Assembly (NCBI RefSeq): GCF_024347315.1
Contig: NZ_AP025460.1
Coordinates: 744,001 to 808,000 of the forward strand
Reading direction: 5' to 3'
Origin: Vibrio atlanticus
GTDB lineage: Bacteria; Pseudomonadota; Gammaproteobacteria; Enterobacterales; Vibrionaceae
DNA length: 64,000 nucleotides
The notes beneath the pieces were generated by a model. That model saw nothing but the letters and a program-made list of their open reading frames with translations, was not told the origin of the DNA and did not search any database. Below are positions 26,152 through 35,018 of the stretch, in pieces. How positions within the stretch are numbered: the first letter of the stretch is position 1; each line of letters starts with the position of its first letter. The translations under genes were made by a program, and so were the position numbers.

Positions 26152-27381
26152 TTATATGGATTTTTTTGATAAGGTAAAATTCTGCCCAGCGGCAGTGTCA
26201 ATAAAGTCACTCCACCAAGACATGATCTGTCGTCTTTCCGTTAGGTATTCAGCGTTGTTGTAGATTGCACGAATGGAATTATGATCTACATGAGCTAAAG
26301 CAACTTCTATCGCATCTGGATTGAAACATTGCTCGTTCAAAGCTGTACTACCAATCGAACGCATACCATGACTAACAAGTTTTCCCGATAGTCCTGCACG
26401 TTTTAAAGCGCTATTTACTGATTGAGTATTTAAGTGTGAGGTTGGTTTAGTATTGCTTGGAAAGATGTATTCTCTGTGGGCTGAGATAGACTTCATGAAA
26501 TCCAATAGTCTTATCACTGATTGGGATAGTGGGATTTTATGATCTCGTTTCATTTTCATTTTGTTAGCAGGGATCGTCCACACTTCATTCTCGAAGTCTA
26601 TTTCATTCCATCTTGCCTTTGCTGTCTCGTTAGGGCGAGTGAGAGTATGAAGTTGAAACTCAAAGGCACAGCGTGTTATTACTTTGATGTTAACCTCGGA
26701 CATCGCCTTCATAACTACTGGTAATTCGTGTGGCGATATCGTTTTTTGATGCTGAACTTTTGGCTGTTTGAATACTTGCTTTATCCCTGCAAAAGTATTT
26801 GCTTGGATTTTTCCACTGTTTACGGCGTAGGTCATTATCTCGTTTAAACGCTGGCAAACCCTACGAACAGTTTCTAAAGATCCTGCACTTTCTAGCGGAC
26901 GCAGTTGATTTATCACTGTTGGGGCTTTTAAGTCATAGATTGCTAACTGACCTAGGTTTGGAAATATATGAAGTTCTAACGAACGCCATATATCATTTGC
27001 GTAGTCTTCACTGACGGTATCTCTTTTTAGCTCGAACCATTCTGCCGCGACACTAAAAAGTGTAGTTTCTCGTTCAAGTAACTTATTTGCCAGCTCATTG
27101 TCTCTGTGTGTTTTAGGATCAATACTTTCAGCAACTAGTTGCCTCATTTCTCTTACTTTGTTGCGTGCAGAAGATAGCGTGATATCTGGGTATTTTCCTA
27201 GACCTAGATTTTTCCGCTTTTTGGTTATTGGGTGGATATAATTAAACAGCCAAGACTTTGTGCCATTTGGCATTATTCTTAGTTGCAACCCGTTACCGTC
27301 ATACAAAGCGAATTGCTTATCAGTAGGTTTGGTATTTTTGATTTTTGTATCAGAAAGGGGGGAGGTAGCTCTAGCCATCAT
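26152..27381 (-). CDS. int: P4-type tyrosine integrase at the ssrA site
   Basis: A 409-residue integrase. The N-terminal DUF4102 arm-binding domain reads LSDTKIKNTKPTDKQFALYDGNGLQLRI...KSWLFNY. The catalytic domain has Arg in LHTLTRPNETAKARW, HGMR in LVSHGMRSIGSTAL, His in LAHVDHNSIRAIYN, and the nucleophile Tyr in NNAEYLTERRQIM. It is oriented away from ssrA, which ends 178 bp further right; P4-type integrases commonly use the 3' end of tRNA or tmRNA genes. The start is one of two consecutive ATG codons. It looks intact, so the island may still excise. Confidence 0.93.
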   Translation of the reverse strand: MMARATSPLSDTKIKNTKPTDKQFALYDGNGLQLRIMPNGTKSWLFNYIHPITKKRKNLGLGKYPDITLSSARNKVREMRQLVAESIDPKTHRDNELANKLLERETTLFSVAAEWFELKRDTVSEDYANDIWRSLELHIFPNLGQLAIYDLKAPTVINQLRPLESAGSLETVRRVCQRLNEIMTYAVNSGKIQANTFAGIKQVFKQPKVQHQKTISPHELPVVMKAMSEVNIKVITRCAFEFQLHTLTRPNETAKARWNEIDFENEVWTIPANKMKMKRDHKIPLSQSVIRLLDFMKSISAHREYIFPSNTKPTSHLNTQSVNSALKRAGLSGKLVSHGMRSIGSTALNEQCFNPDAIEVALAHVDHNSIRAIYNNAEYLTERRQIMSWWSDFIDTAAGQNFTLSKKSI

Positions 27382-27394
27382 CTATCCAAATTTA

Positions 27395-27445
27395 TGTAAC
27401 ACAAATAAAGTAACACAGAAAAGGGTGTTACATTTGATGTTACAC
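27395..27445. promoter_or_regulatory. cluster of GTAACAC repeats upstream of int (arm sites or operator)
   Basis: TGTAACAC (27395-27402) and GTAACAC (27410-27416) are followed by the inverted GTGTTAC (27425-27431) and GTTACAC (27439-27445). Spacing is 14-15 bp. The position between the integrase start and the ssrA 3' end suits integrase arm-binding sites or autorepression of int. Confidence 0.6.
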
Positions 27446-27525
27446 AAGCCGTGAGAAATAGTGAAATGCAATGAGACACTATGATCCTAACAAAGCTAGC
27501 CATCATAAGGCATTAGAACCAAAAA

Positions 27526-27547
27526 CGGGACGCCCTGAGGCGTCCCG
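27526..27547 (-). terminator. ssrA terminator
   Basis: CGGGACGCC-ctga-GGCGTCCCG, a perfect 9-bp stem. On the minus strand it is followed by a run of T (complement of aaaaa at 27521-27525). It ends ssrA transcription 12 bp past the mature 3' end. Confidence 0.9.
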
Positions 27548-27558
27548 ATACACGTGTT

Positions 27559-27925
27559 TGGTGGAGCTGGCGGGAGTTGAACCCGCGTCCAAAAATCATT
27601 CATCATTGGTACTACATGCTTAGTCGATCTTTAATTTCACCAGCAACCTGCGAACCGACACGCTAGTTAAAGGCTAACCTGAATTGTTATTCGCGCTTTT
27701 CCTCTCAGGTGGGAGAATCCGCGCTAGCTAGTTTGGGTTTGATCTCTTATTGGTCCCCGTCTTACGAGCGGAAGCTAGGGTAAGAGAGCTCTGAGCAGGT
27801 TATTAAGCTGCTAGTGCGTAGTTTTCGTCGTTTGCGACTATTTTTTTGCGGCTTTTAACGTGGCCAACCGCCCCACGGCATGCACCTCAGACTTCAAAAT
27901 TCCTGTCGAATCCTAAATCAGCCCC
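27559..27925 (-). ncRNA. ssrA: transfer-messenger RNA (tmRNA)
   Basis: A 367-nt tmRNA. The 5' end GGGGCTGATTTAGGATTCG and the 3' end GGGTTCAACTCCCGCCAGCTC-CACCA form the tRNA-like domain. The tag frame, read from about 27832 leftwards, encodes ANDENYALAA and stop, the known gamma-proteobacterial tag. tmRNA rescues stalled ribosomes together with SmpB, whose gene lies just upstream on the same strand. Its 3' end is a frequent integration site, and the integrase gene lies immediately beyond it. I could not find a second copy of the 3' end in the window that would mark the island's far border. Confidence 0.97.
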
Positions 27926-27938
27926 AAGTGTTATTTGC

Positions 27939-27966
27939 ATAGTACCAGAAAAGCATTGCCTGTCTA
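27939..27966 (-). promoter_or_regulatory. ssrA promoter
   Basis: On the minus strand TAGACA (27961-27966) and TACTAT (27939-27944) are separated by 16 bp, ending 13 bp before the mature 5' end. This is a good sigma-70 match. Confidence 0.6.
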
Positions 27967-27991
27967 GCACTGTGCGTTTAAGTGCTTAAAA

Positions 27992-28471
27992 TTAACGCAA
28001 ATTACTCTTCATAATTCGTGCTTTATCTCTCGCCCAATCTTTTTCTTTCATATCAGTACGTTTATCGTGCAGCTTTTTACCTTTCGCGACACCAACTTTA
28101 ATCTTCGCCCAAGAGCGAGACCAGTAAAGCGCGGTTGCGACAAGTGTCATGCCTTCACGGTTAATACGACCGATAAGGTTATCGAGTTCTTTTCTCGACA
28201 TTAGTAGTTTACGGATGCGTGTTGGGTTCGCCACGATATGAGTACTCGCTTGAGTTAGCGGAGTGATCGTCATACCACTGATGAATGCTTCGCCATCTCG
28301 GATGTAGACGTAGCTTTCTGCGATATTGGTTTTGCCTTCACGTAGGGATTTTACTTCCCAGCCTTGTAGCTCAAGCCCCGCTTCTATCTCATCATCGATG
28401 AAATATTCGTGGCGAGCTTTCTTATTAAGCGCAATGGTATTACTACCGGCTTTTGATTTATTCTTTGCCAT
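27992..28471 (-). CDS. smpB: SmpB, tmRNA-binding protein
   Basis: Start set at the ATG with complement 28469-28471, giving [25 protein letters not shown] (159 aa, the normal SmpB size). An upstream in-frame start at 28540 would add an unrelated 23-residue leader. The beta-barrel shows [27 protein letters not shown] and the C-terminal basic tail [26 protein letters not shown], which enters the ribosomal mRNA channel. It works with the adjacent ssrA RNA. It is divergent from ratA. Confidence 0.97.
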   Translation of the reverse strand: MAKNKSKAGSNTIALNKKARHEYFIDDEIEAGLELQGWEVKSLREGKTNIAESYVYIRDGEAFISGMTITPLTQASTHIVANPTRIRKLLMSRKELDNLIGRINREGMTLVATALYWSRSWAKIKVGVAKGKKLHDKRTDMKEKDWARDKARIMKSNLR

Positions 28472-28590
28472 AATGGCCTCATTATACGGATTGCACCCTA
28501 GTTGGGGAATCCTTTTTATTTGCGCTCTGGCCCAATACAATTAAAATTGCAGTTTGTGTTAATGTAACGCTGTCTTTAACAGGAGTCTAT

Positions 28591-29019
28591 ATGCCAAAGG
28601 TTACTCGTTCAGCATTAGTGTCGTTTAGTGCCGACCAGATGTTCAGCTTGGTCAATGATGTTGCTCGTTATCACGAGTTTTTGCCAGGGTGTTCTGGTTC
28701 ACGTGTGATCGAATCTTCAGATTCAACTATGGTAGCTTCAGTTGATGTCTCTAAAGCGGGTATCAGCAAAACATTTACCACATCGAACCGCTTAGCGGAT
28801 GGCGCTGAGATCTTGATGGAGCTGGTGGACGGCCCGTTTAAAAAGCTACAGGGCGGTTGGTATTTTACTCCGCTCGATGAGCAAGCGTGTAAGGTTGAGC
28901 TTAAGTTAGAGTTTGAATTCTCTAGCCGAATGATTGAAATGGCATTTGGTAAGGTTTTCAATGAGCTGACGAGTAATATGGTCAGTGCTTTTACTCAACG
29001 CGCGAAACAGGTCTACTAA
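28591..29019 (+). CDS. ratA: RatA-like START/SRPBCC-domain protein (ubiquinone-binding/ribosome-associated)
   Basis: A 142-residue protein of the polyketide cyclase/START fold (MPKVTRSALVSFSADQMFSLVNDVARYHEFLPGCSGSRVIE). The Coq10-like family in mitochondria binds ubiquinone; the E. coli homologue RatA was reported to block 50S-30S joining. An AACAGGAGT ribosome site precedes the ATG. It is divergent from smpB and 3 bp before ratB, so the pair is an operon. Confidence 0.92.
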   Translation: MPKVTRSALVSFSADQMFSLVNDVARYHEFLPGCSGSRVIESSDSTMVASVDVSKAGISKTFTTSNRLADGAEILMELVDGPFKKLQGGWYFTPLDEQACKVELKLEFEFSSRMIEMAFGKVFNELTSNMVSAFTQRAKQVY

Positions 29020-29022
29020 GCC

Positions 29023-29334
29023 ATGACTATTGAATCGGATATGATCCACGTAGAGGTTGTGTTTGCACTTCCGCATGAACAGCGTGTGTTTACTTTAGTA
29101 GTAAACAAGCACGCGACCGTTGAAGAGATCATTGCGCAGTCTGGCGTTTTGGAATTGTACCCAGAGATCGACTTAGCAAAAAACAAGGTTGGCGTATTCA
29201 GCCGCAACGTTAAGCTAGATGCGACGGTTCGCGATAAAGATCGTATCGAAATCTACCGAGCACTGTTAGCCGATCCAAAAGAGATCCGCCGTAAGCGTGC
29301 TGAGCAAGCGAAAGCAGCCGCAGCTAAATCGTAA
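29023..29334 (+). CDS. ratB: RnfH/RatB family ubiquitin-like protein
   Basis: A 103-residue small beta-grasp protein ([44 protein letters not shown], then [42 protein letters not shown]). This pattern defines the RnfH family (PF03658), whose molecular role is not settled. Four bases separate it from ratA. A terminator follows. Confidence 0.92.
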   Translation: MTIESDMIHVEVVFALPHEQRVFTLVVNKHATVEEIIAQSGVLELYPEIDLAKNKVGVFSRNVKLDATVRDKDRIEIYRALLADPKEIRRKRAEQAKAAAAKS

Positions 29335-29360
29335 TGCTAAAAAAATTCGACTAAGAAGAG

Positions 29361-29387
29361 AGCTCGCAATGTTGGCGAGCTTTTTTG
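29361..29387 (+). terminator. terminator of ratA-ratB
   Basis: AGCTCGC-aatgttg-GCGAGCT followed by TTTTT. Confidence 0.85.
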
Positions 29388-29430
29388 TGCCTGTTGGTTA
29401 GACACGCAGCTAATTTGTTAGCAGATATTA

Positions 29431-29463
29431 AAAAGCCTGCTCGTGTGAAGTGAGCAGGCTTTT
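29431..29463 (-). terminator. terminator of bamE
   Basis: AAAAGCCTGCTC pairs with GAGCAGGCTTTT around 9 nt, with a T-run on the minus strand side. It can act in both directions. Confidence 0.85.
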
Positions 29464-29490
29464 GCGATTCATACCTTGTCGACTGGAAAG

Positions 29491-29850
29491 CTAGCGAAGG
29501 CTTTCGAAGAACTCATCACTGGCTTCAAAATCACCATTGATCGTTACTAGAGTGCCAGTGGCATCAAAGTTCACGACAAGGTTTTTCTGGATAGGGTCGT
29601 TATGGCCTTTTTGGTGGTGGTAAATGTAGTACCACGTATCTGGGTAGCCATTTTCGATAAGCATAGGTGAGCCCATAACGTAACGAACTTGTGTTTTTGT
29701 CATGCCAAACTTGAGCTGGTCGACAGCTTCTTGTTCAACATAGTTACCCTGATTGATGTCAATTCGATAAACCAACTTCTCTAGTAGAGAGCAACCGGTC
29801 AACATTGTTAGTGCAAGTGGAACTGCAACTAACCACTTTTTAATTCGCAT
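29491..29850 (-). CDS. bamE: BamE, outer-membrane assembly lipoprotein
   Basis: Start placed at the ATG giving [26 protein letters not shown], a lipoprotein signal with lipobox LTGC; longer in-frame starts up to 29976 add residues not seen in the family. The 119-residue protein has the SmpA/OmlA fold motif [19 protein letters not shown] and ends [12 protein letters not shown]...LVVNFD. It belongs to the BAM complex that inserts beta-barrel proteins. It sits between ratAB and recN as in other gamma-proteobacteria. Confidence 0.95.
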   Translation of the reverse strand: MRIKKWLVAVPLALTMLTGCSLLEKLVYRIDINQGNYVEQEAVDQLKFGMTKTQVRYVMGSPMLIENGYPDTWYYIYHHQKGHNDPIQKNLVVNFDATGTLVTINGDFEASDEFFESLR

Positions 29851-30017
29851 AGTTTGAGATCTTTCTTCGCTAAAATACTGCCTGATAATAAACAAGCTCC
29901 AGCAAGAAGTAAAAAGCTCCTTGCGCTTTGAGCTTGTTATGACTAGCAATTTTGAATTAAGTTGCAAAATTGCCAAGAATTTTCGGTAAATTATCAGAAA
30001 GTTGCCGAATATGTAAC

Positions 30018-31682
30018 CTATGCTGCGATTAATAACTCTTTTGCGTTGGCTAGTGTCGATTCGGTAATCTGGCTGCCACCAAGCAGTCGAGCAAGCTCTG
30101 AAACGCGTTGTTGTTCATCAAGCGTGTGCATTTGAGTCTCGGTTTTACCTGATTTCGTGTTCTTCGCTACAAACAGCTGTTGGTGACCGCAACCGGCAAC
30201 TTGAGGTAAGTGCGTCACACACATCACCTGCGTAGATTCGCCCAGCTTACGTAGCATTTTTCCGACAACCGCAGCGGTTGGTCCACTGATACCTACATCG
30301 ACTTCATCGAAAATCAGGCTTGGTGTATCCACTTTTTGCGCTGTGATCACCTGAATCGCTAGTGAGATTCGTGATAACTCGCCCCCAGAAGCCACTTTAG
30401 CAATGGGCTGCATTGGTTGACCAGGGTTGGTTGAAACAATGAAGGTCACGTTATCCATACCCAATGGGGAAGGGTGTGTGTTGGTGTTGTTCACTTCAAT
30501 GGCAAATTGTGCTTTTTCCATGCTCAGTTCGTGCATGCTTTGCGTGATCAGCTTGTTGAGCTCTTTTGCGTAACGAATTCGAGATTTATGAAGCTTCTCT
30601 GATTTAGCCACGAACGACTGGTATTGGTTTTCTACCTCGTTTGCCAATTCTTCCAACTTTTCATCAGAGCAATCAAGCGCTTCAACTTGTTGTAATAAGT
30701 CTTGATGATGCTTATACAGTTCTTCAGGTAATACGTGATGTTTACGAGACATCGACATTACTTTTGAGAAGCGCTCTTCAACGTAAGCCATACGACCGGG
30801 ATCGACATCAATGCCATCTAGGTATGTTCTTAACTCGTTATTGGTCTCTTCTATCTGAATAATGGCTTCAGACAACAAGTTTGGTAACTCAGCCAATCTT
30901 TCATCTAGCTCCGCTAACTGAATTAAGGAGTTATTGGCCGATTGCAGAATACCAAGCGCATTAACTTCTTCGCCTTCATAAATAAGCTCGATAGCTTGTT
31001 GGCAGGTTGTGGCCAGTTCTCCGCTATTGGAGAGGCGCTTATGCTCTTGTTCGAGGTCTTCATATTCTTCCTCCCCAATAGACAGCTCATTTAACTCTTT
31101 GATTTGGTATTCAAGAAGTTGTTTTTGAGCTTGGTTTTGCTGGCTATTTTCACGTAACTCTTTTAAGTGGTTATCGGCTTGTCGCCAGGCTTGGTAAGCA
31201 TTACGTGTCGATTTCAATAGGTTCAAGTGACCTGCGTATTGATCAAGCATGGCCATTTGGTAATCGCTTTTCATCAGCTGATGGTGCGCGTGTTGACCAT
31301 GAATGTTGATCAACAGCTGTCCAAGCGATTTTAATTGTGAAAGAGGCACGGGACTGCCGTTGATGAATGCGCGAGAACGACCTTCTTTAGAGATGGTTCT
31401 GCGTAGGATGCATTCACCGCCATCAAGCAGTTCATTGTCTTCTAACCAGCGGGTAGCATGCAGATTGTTCTCAAGTAAAAAAGCGGCACTGACTTCGGTT
31501 TTTTCTTCACCTTGTCGAACCATTCCTGCATCAGATCTTCCTCCAAGACACAAGCCTAAAGCGTCGATAGCGATAGATTTACCCGCACCAGTTTCTCCGG
31601 TGATTGTTGTCATGCCTTTAGAGAGTTCTAGCTGTAAAGACTTAACAATAGCGAAATTATTAACACTTAGATGAGCCAGCAT
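30018..31682 (-). CDS. recN: RecN, SMC-like DNA repair ATPase
   Basis: A 554-residue SMC-type protein. Walker A is [16 protein letters not shown] (residues about 27-42). A long central coiled coil follows, then the ABC signature [14 protein letters not shown] and Walker [20 protein letters not shown] near 470. RecN helps repair double-strand breaks. Upstream there is a perfect LexA box and a weaker one, so SOS control is expected as in E. coli. Confidence 0.96.
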   Translation of the reverse strand: MLAHLSVNNFAIVKSLQLELSKGMTTITGETGAGKSIAIDALGLCLGGRSDAGMVRQGEEKTEVSAAFLLENNLHATRWLEDNELLDGGECILRRTISKEGRSRAFINGSPVPLSQLKSLGQLLINIHGQHAHHQLMKSDYQMAMLDQYAGHLNLLKSTRNAYQAWRQADNHLKELRENSQQNQAQKQLLEYQIKELNELSIGEEEYEDLEQEHKRLSNSGELATTCQQAIELIYEGEEVNALGILQSANNSLIQLAELDERLAELPNLLSEAIIQIEETNNELRTYLDGIDVDPGRMAYVEERFSKVMSMSRKHHVLPEELYKHHQDLLQQVEALDCSDEKLEELANEVENQYQSFVAKSEKLHKSRIRYAKELNKLITQSMHELSMEKAQFAIEVNNTNTHPSPLGMDNVTFIVSTNPGQPMQPIAKVASGGELSRISLAIQVITAQKVDTPSLIFDEVDVGISGPTAAVVGKMLRKLGESTQVMCVTHLPQVAGCGHQQLFVAKNTKSGKTETQMHTLDEQQRVSELARLLGGSQITESTLANAKELLIAA

Positions 31683-31710
31683 TTTTATTTACCTGTATAA
31701 CTGAACAATA

Positions 31711-31748
31711 CTGTATATAAGCTCAGTATATACTGTTTCTTTATACAG
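31711..31748 (-). promoter_or_regulatory. LexA (SOS) boxes upstream of recN
   Basis: CTGTTTCTTTATACAG (31733-31748) is an exact CTGT-N8-ACAG. CTGTATATAAGCTCAG (31711-31726) is a weaker second site with one change in the right arm. They lie 29-66 bp before the recN start. Confidence 0.85.
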
Positions 31749-31812
31749 TAAAGTCAGCAGGTGAAAATTTTTTGCGACAGATCTCAGAATTGAGGTTGTT
31801 CGTAGATCACTG

Positions 31813-32543
31813 AAACCGCAGTAGATTCCCAACTTAGTTGTTCCTCCTTCTTGGGAATGACGGTTTAGTATGTGCTTGGGATGAGTCACCGACACTCCCT
31901 TAAATGACGAAGGAGCGTGGTAGGGAATCTGTTTTGTGCGTTGGTATTTGTAAGATGAAGAGATTCCAGATACCTCGTTCCTCGGTTCTGGAATGACGTT
32001 TAATTTTGAGTTTTGTTATTCGTTGCTGTCATTCCCTATAGCGACGAAGGAGCGTGGTAGGGAATCTGTTTTGTGCGTTGGTATTTGTAAGATGAAGAGA
32101 TTCCAGATACCTCGTTCCTCGCTTCTGGAATGACGATTATTTTTGAGTTTTGTTATTCGTTGCTGTCATTCCCTACAGCGACGTAGGAGCGTGGTAGGGA
32201 ATCTGTTTTTTGCGTTGGTATTTGTAAGATTAAGAGGTTCCAGATATCTCGTTCCTCGATTCTGGAATGACGATTATTTTTGAGTTTTGTTATTCGTTGC
32301 TGTCATTCCCTATAGCGACGAAGGAGCGTGGTAGGGAATCTGTTTTTTGCGTTGGTATTTGTAAGATGAAGAGATTCCAGATATCTCGTTCCTCGGTTCT
32401 GGAATGACGTTTTATTTTTGGTTTTGTTGTTCGTTGTCGTCACTCCTTACAGCGACGAAGGAGTGTGGTAGGGAATCTGTTTTTGTTAGTGCTTATTTAA
32501 TGCTCTTGGTTTTTCAGCCTTTGTTAATTTTAAGAGCTTGATA
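31813..32543. repeat. tandem double-hairpin repeats of about 137 bp before the GIY-YIG gene
   Basis: Two hairpins alternate. One is ATTCCAGA-N-TCTGGAAT, around a cctcgttcctcg loop. The other is ATTCCCTA-N-TAGGGAAT, around gcgacgaaggagcgtgg. The second hairpin recurs at about 32030, 32167, 32303 and 32440, a period of 136-137 bp, with older variants at 31827-31932. It fills the gap between recN and the gene at 32557. The repeats resume just after that gene. There is no CRISPR structure. Confidence 0.85.
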
Positions 32544-32556
32544 TCAAGGGGGAAGG

Positions 32557-32844
32557 ATGAAGCAACCTGCAATTTACATTCTAGCTAATCGTTCGAATTC
32601 AGTTTTATACATAGGCGTTACTGGGAACCTTAAGCAAGGGGTTTGGCTACATAAAGCGGGAGAGATAGAGGGTTTTACTAAGAAGTACAATGTTCACAAG
32701 TTAGTCTATTTTGAAGTTTTCGAAGACTTTAGAGCTGCGATTGATAGAGAAAAACAGCTAAAGAAATGGAATCGTTCATGGAAGGAAGCGTTGATTAGTG
32801 AGTTGAACCCTAGTCGAAGTGATCTCTACTACGAACTATTATGA
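32557..32844 (+). CDS. single-domain GIY-YIG nuclease-like protein
   Basis: A 95-residue protein that is almost only the GIY-YIG fold. AIYILANRSNSVLYIGVTGN supplies the two tyrosines (Y-IL and Y-IG). REKQLKKWNRSWKEALI carries the metal-binding Glu. In most relatives an Arg stands in the helix xxRxxxHK; here the segment reads LKQGVWLHKAG, with Gly at that place, so the enzyme may be impaired. A strong GGGGGAAGG ribosome site precedes the ATG. It lies inside an array of hairpin repeats on both sides, and its stop codon touches the downstream copy. Function unknown; relatives of this size are widespread and often sit among palindromic repeats. Confidence 0.85.
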   Translation: MKQPAIYILANRSNSVLYIGVTGNLKQGVWLHKAGEIEGFTKKYNVHKLVYFEVFEDFRAAIDREKQLKKWNRSWKEALISELNPSRSDLYYELL

Positions 32845-32950
32845 GATTCCAAACTCAGTCGTTCCTCCTTCTTGGAAATAACGATGTTTTGAGGGTTGCT
32901 AGGAATCGTCATTCCCTACGGCGACGAAAGAGCGTGAAAGGGAGTCTCTC
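32842..32950. repeat. hairpin repeats directly after the GIY-YIG gene
   Basis: A diverged copy of the first hairpin (gagattccaaac...cttggaaata) begins at the stop codon. It is followed by a copy of the second hairpin (cattccctacggcgacgaaagagcg...gggagtctc). These are the same families as at 31813-32543. Confidence 0.75.
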
Positions 32951-32960
32951 AGGCAATAAA

Positions 32961-32987
32961 AAAGGCTGACGAATGTCGTCAGCCTTT
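32961..32987 (-). terminator. terminator of nadK
   Basis: AAAGGCTGACGA-atg-TCGTCAGCCTTT, a perfect 12-bp stem, with a T-run on the minus strand. Confidence 0.88.
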
Positions 32988-33020
32988 CAAATTTTGGTTA
33001 TTACTAAAGTCGCTTTTCTT

Positions 33021-33905
33021 TTAGAACAGCTTACTCGACCAGCCTAGTTTGTTACGTAGAACATGGTAGTAATTGTAGTCTTTAGGGTGGATCAGCTTGA
33101 GCACATTAGGGCTTTGGTAAATGTGGATCTCATCACTAGGAGAAACCGGTAGCGAGATTTGGCCATCGCAGCTGACTTCCTGTGTACCGCGGTTATCAGG
33201 CGATACGATAAGCTTGATACGACGCTTGCCATCCACCACCAGTGGGCGGCTTGAAAGGGTGTGCGGGAACATTGGCACTAATGAAATTGCATTCAGGCTA
33301 GATGACAGGATAGGGCCGCCGCCAGAAAGCGAGTAGGCGGTAGAACCTGTCGGGGTTGAGACGATCAAGCCATCAGAGCGCTGTGAGAAGGCGAAGCTGT
33401 CATCGATATACACTTCGAACTCGATCATATGTGCGACTTGACCGGGGTGAAGTACTGCTTCGTTGAGTGCGGCGTTGTGGCTTTTTATTTGGCCATGACG
33501 ATGAATTTCAGTTTCAAGTAAGAAGCGCTCTTCTTCCATGAATTCACCCTTGAGTACATCAGTCAGCGCGCTCTGGAAGTTTTCAGGGTTGAGATCGGTA
33601 AGGAAACCTAGGTTACCTCGGTTTACGCCAATCACTGAAATATCGAAACGTGACAAGATTCTAGCGGCACCGAGCATATTTCCGTCACCACCCACCACAA
33701 TGGCGAGATCGGCGCGTTTACCTAATTCAATTAGGCTAGAAAAATGTTCTTGTGGGATATCGTCTAAAATTGTAGCGAGTCTGTCATCCACAAACACTTG
33801 ATAACCCTCAGTACTTAACCACTGATAGAGCTCTCTATGAGTCTGAATTGCTTGCTGATCTCGAGGTTTACCAATAATGGCGATGACTTCAAATGGCTTT
33901 TTCAT
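33021..33905 (-). CDS. nadK: NAD kinase
   Basis: A 294-residue enzyme that phosphorylates NAD to NADP. The signature [11 protein letters not shown] is near residues 72-82, and the NE-type stretch [11 protein letters not shown] and [16 protein letters not shown] follow, all conserved in the family. It is divergent from grpE as in E. coli and other Vibrio. Confidence 0.96.
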   Translation of the reverse strand: MKKPFEVIAIIGKPRDQQAIQTHRELYQWLSTEGYQVFVDDRLATILDDIPQEHFSSLIELGKRADLAIVVGGDGNMLGAARILSRFDISVIGVNRGNLGFLTDLNPENFQSALTDVLKGEFMEEERFLLETEIHRHGQIKSHNAALNEAVLHPGQVAHMIEFEVYIDDSFAFSQRSDGLIVSTPTGSTAYSLSGGGPILSSSLNAISLVPMFPHTLSSRPLVVDGKRRIKLIVSPDNRGTQEVSCDGQISLPVSPSDEIHIYQSPNVLKLIHPKDYNYYHVLRNKLGWSSKLF

Positions 33906-33926
33906 AACGTTTCCAAACGAATTAGG

Positions 33927-33954
33927 CTTGAATCAAAATTCTTCATCCCCATAA
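33927..33954 (+). promoter_or_regulatory. sigma-32 (heat-shock) promoter of grpE
   Basis: CTTGAA (33927-33932), 14 bp, then CCCCATAA (33947-33954). This is a close match to the RpoH consensus, about 95 bp before the grpE start. Confidence 0.85.
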
Positions 33955-34048
33955 TAAAGGCAAGTTGAACGTCTATGCGAGTGTTTTATATCAATTTGGG
34001 GTGCAAACACACCTGTCACTTGCATTGAAAACGAATTCTGGAGAGATC

Positions 34049-34630
34049 ATGAGCAACGAAGAAAACAAAGTAACGGAAGAAGAGCTAGATCAAATCATTG
34101 CTGAAGCTGAGAAAGTTGAAGAAGCTGAGCTAAATGAAGAGTCTGTTGATGAGCAAGAAGCAAAAATCGCTCAACTAGAAGCTGCACTACTTTCTAGCGA
34201 ATCTAAAGTGAAAGAGCAGCAAGATTCTGTTCTTCGCGCAAAAGCTGAAGTTGAAAACATGCGTCGCCGTAGCGAGCAAGAAATTGATAAAGCGCGTAAA
34301 TTCGCTTTGAACAAGTTTGCTGAAGGTCTACTTCCTGTCATCGACAACCTAGAGCGTGCAATGCAAGCGGCAGATGCTGAAAACGAAGTGGTTAAGCCAC
34401 TGTTTGAAGGTGTTGAGCTAACGCACAAAACGTTCGTAGACACAGTTGCTAAGTTTGGTCTTAAAGAGATCAACCCTGAAGGTGAAGTGTTCAACCCTGA
34501 ATTCCACCAAGCGATGTCTATTCAAGAAAGCCCAGATCACGAATCAAACACGGTTATGTTCGTAATGCAAAAAGGTTACGAGTTAAACGGTCGTGTGGTT
34601 CGCCCTGCGATGGTTATGGTTGCTAAGTAA
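34049..34630 (+). CDS. grpE: GrpE, nucleotide exchange factor for DnaK
   Basis: Start at ATG 34049 after GGAGAG, giving [15 protein letters not shown] (193 aa); an earlier in-frame start at 33965 lies over the promoter. The protein has the acidic N-terminus, a long coiled coil and the beta-domain ending [17 protein letters not shown]...[22 protein letters not shown]. It releases ADP from DnaK. The promoter is heat-shock type. Confidence 0.96.
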
Positions 34631-34718
34631 TGACGTGTTACGCTGCCAAGTGATTGAGTAGCGCATTGACTGAGTAAGTCGCGGCGACAAAATAAATCAC
34701 TGGTTTACGTTAAATGAA

Positions 34719-34746
34719 AAGAGAGGCATATGCCTCTCTTTTTTTG
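34719..34746 (+). terminator. terminator of grpE
   Basis: AAGAGAGGCAT-ATGCCTCTCTT palindrome followed by TTTTT. The rest of the gap 34631-35018 is AT-rich leader with no further feature I can name. Confidence 0.85.
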
Positions 34747-35018
34747 TGCCTATAACTTGAGACCCCACGTAAATAGTCATCAAAACCGCATTAAGAATGT
34801 TGTTCTTTTTATATTACCCAGAACAATGATTTAGAGTTTTATATTATGAAACTGGTTGTTAATGAGGAAATGTTTTGATGTCACACTTGTAATGTTTTTG
34901 TAAATAAATGCTTTTAATTGTTATCTTTGTATGTAAAATCCACTGCGATATAGCGATTTCAGTCGCATATATAACTATAAAAGTACAAATTTCAAACACA
35001 ACAAACTGGAGAAGAACG

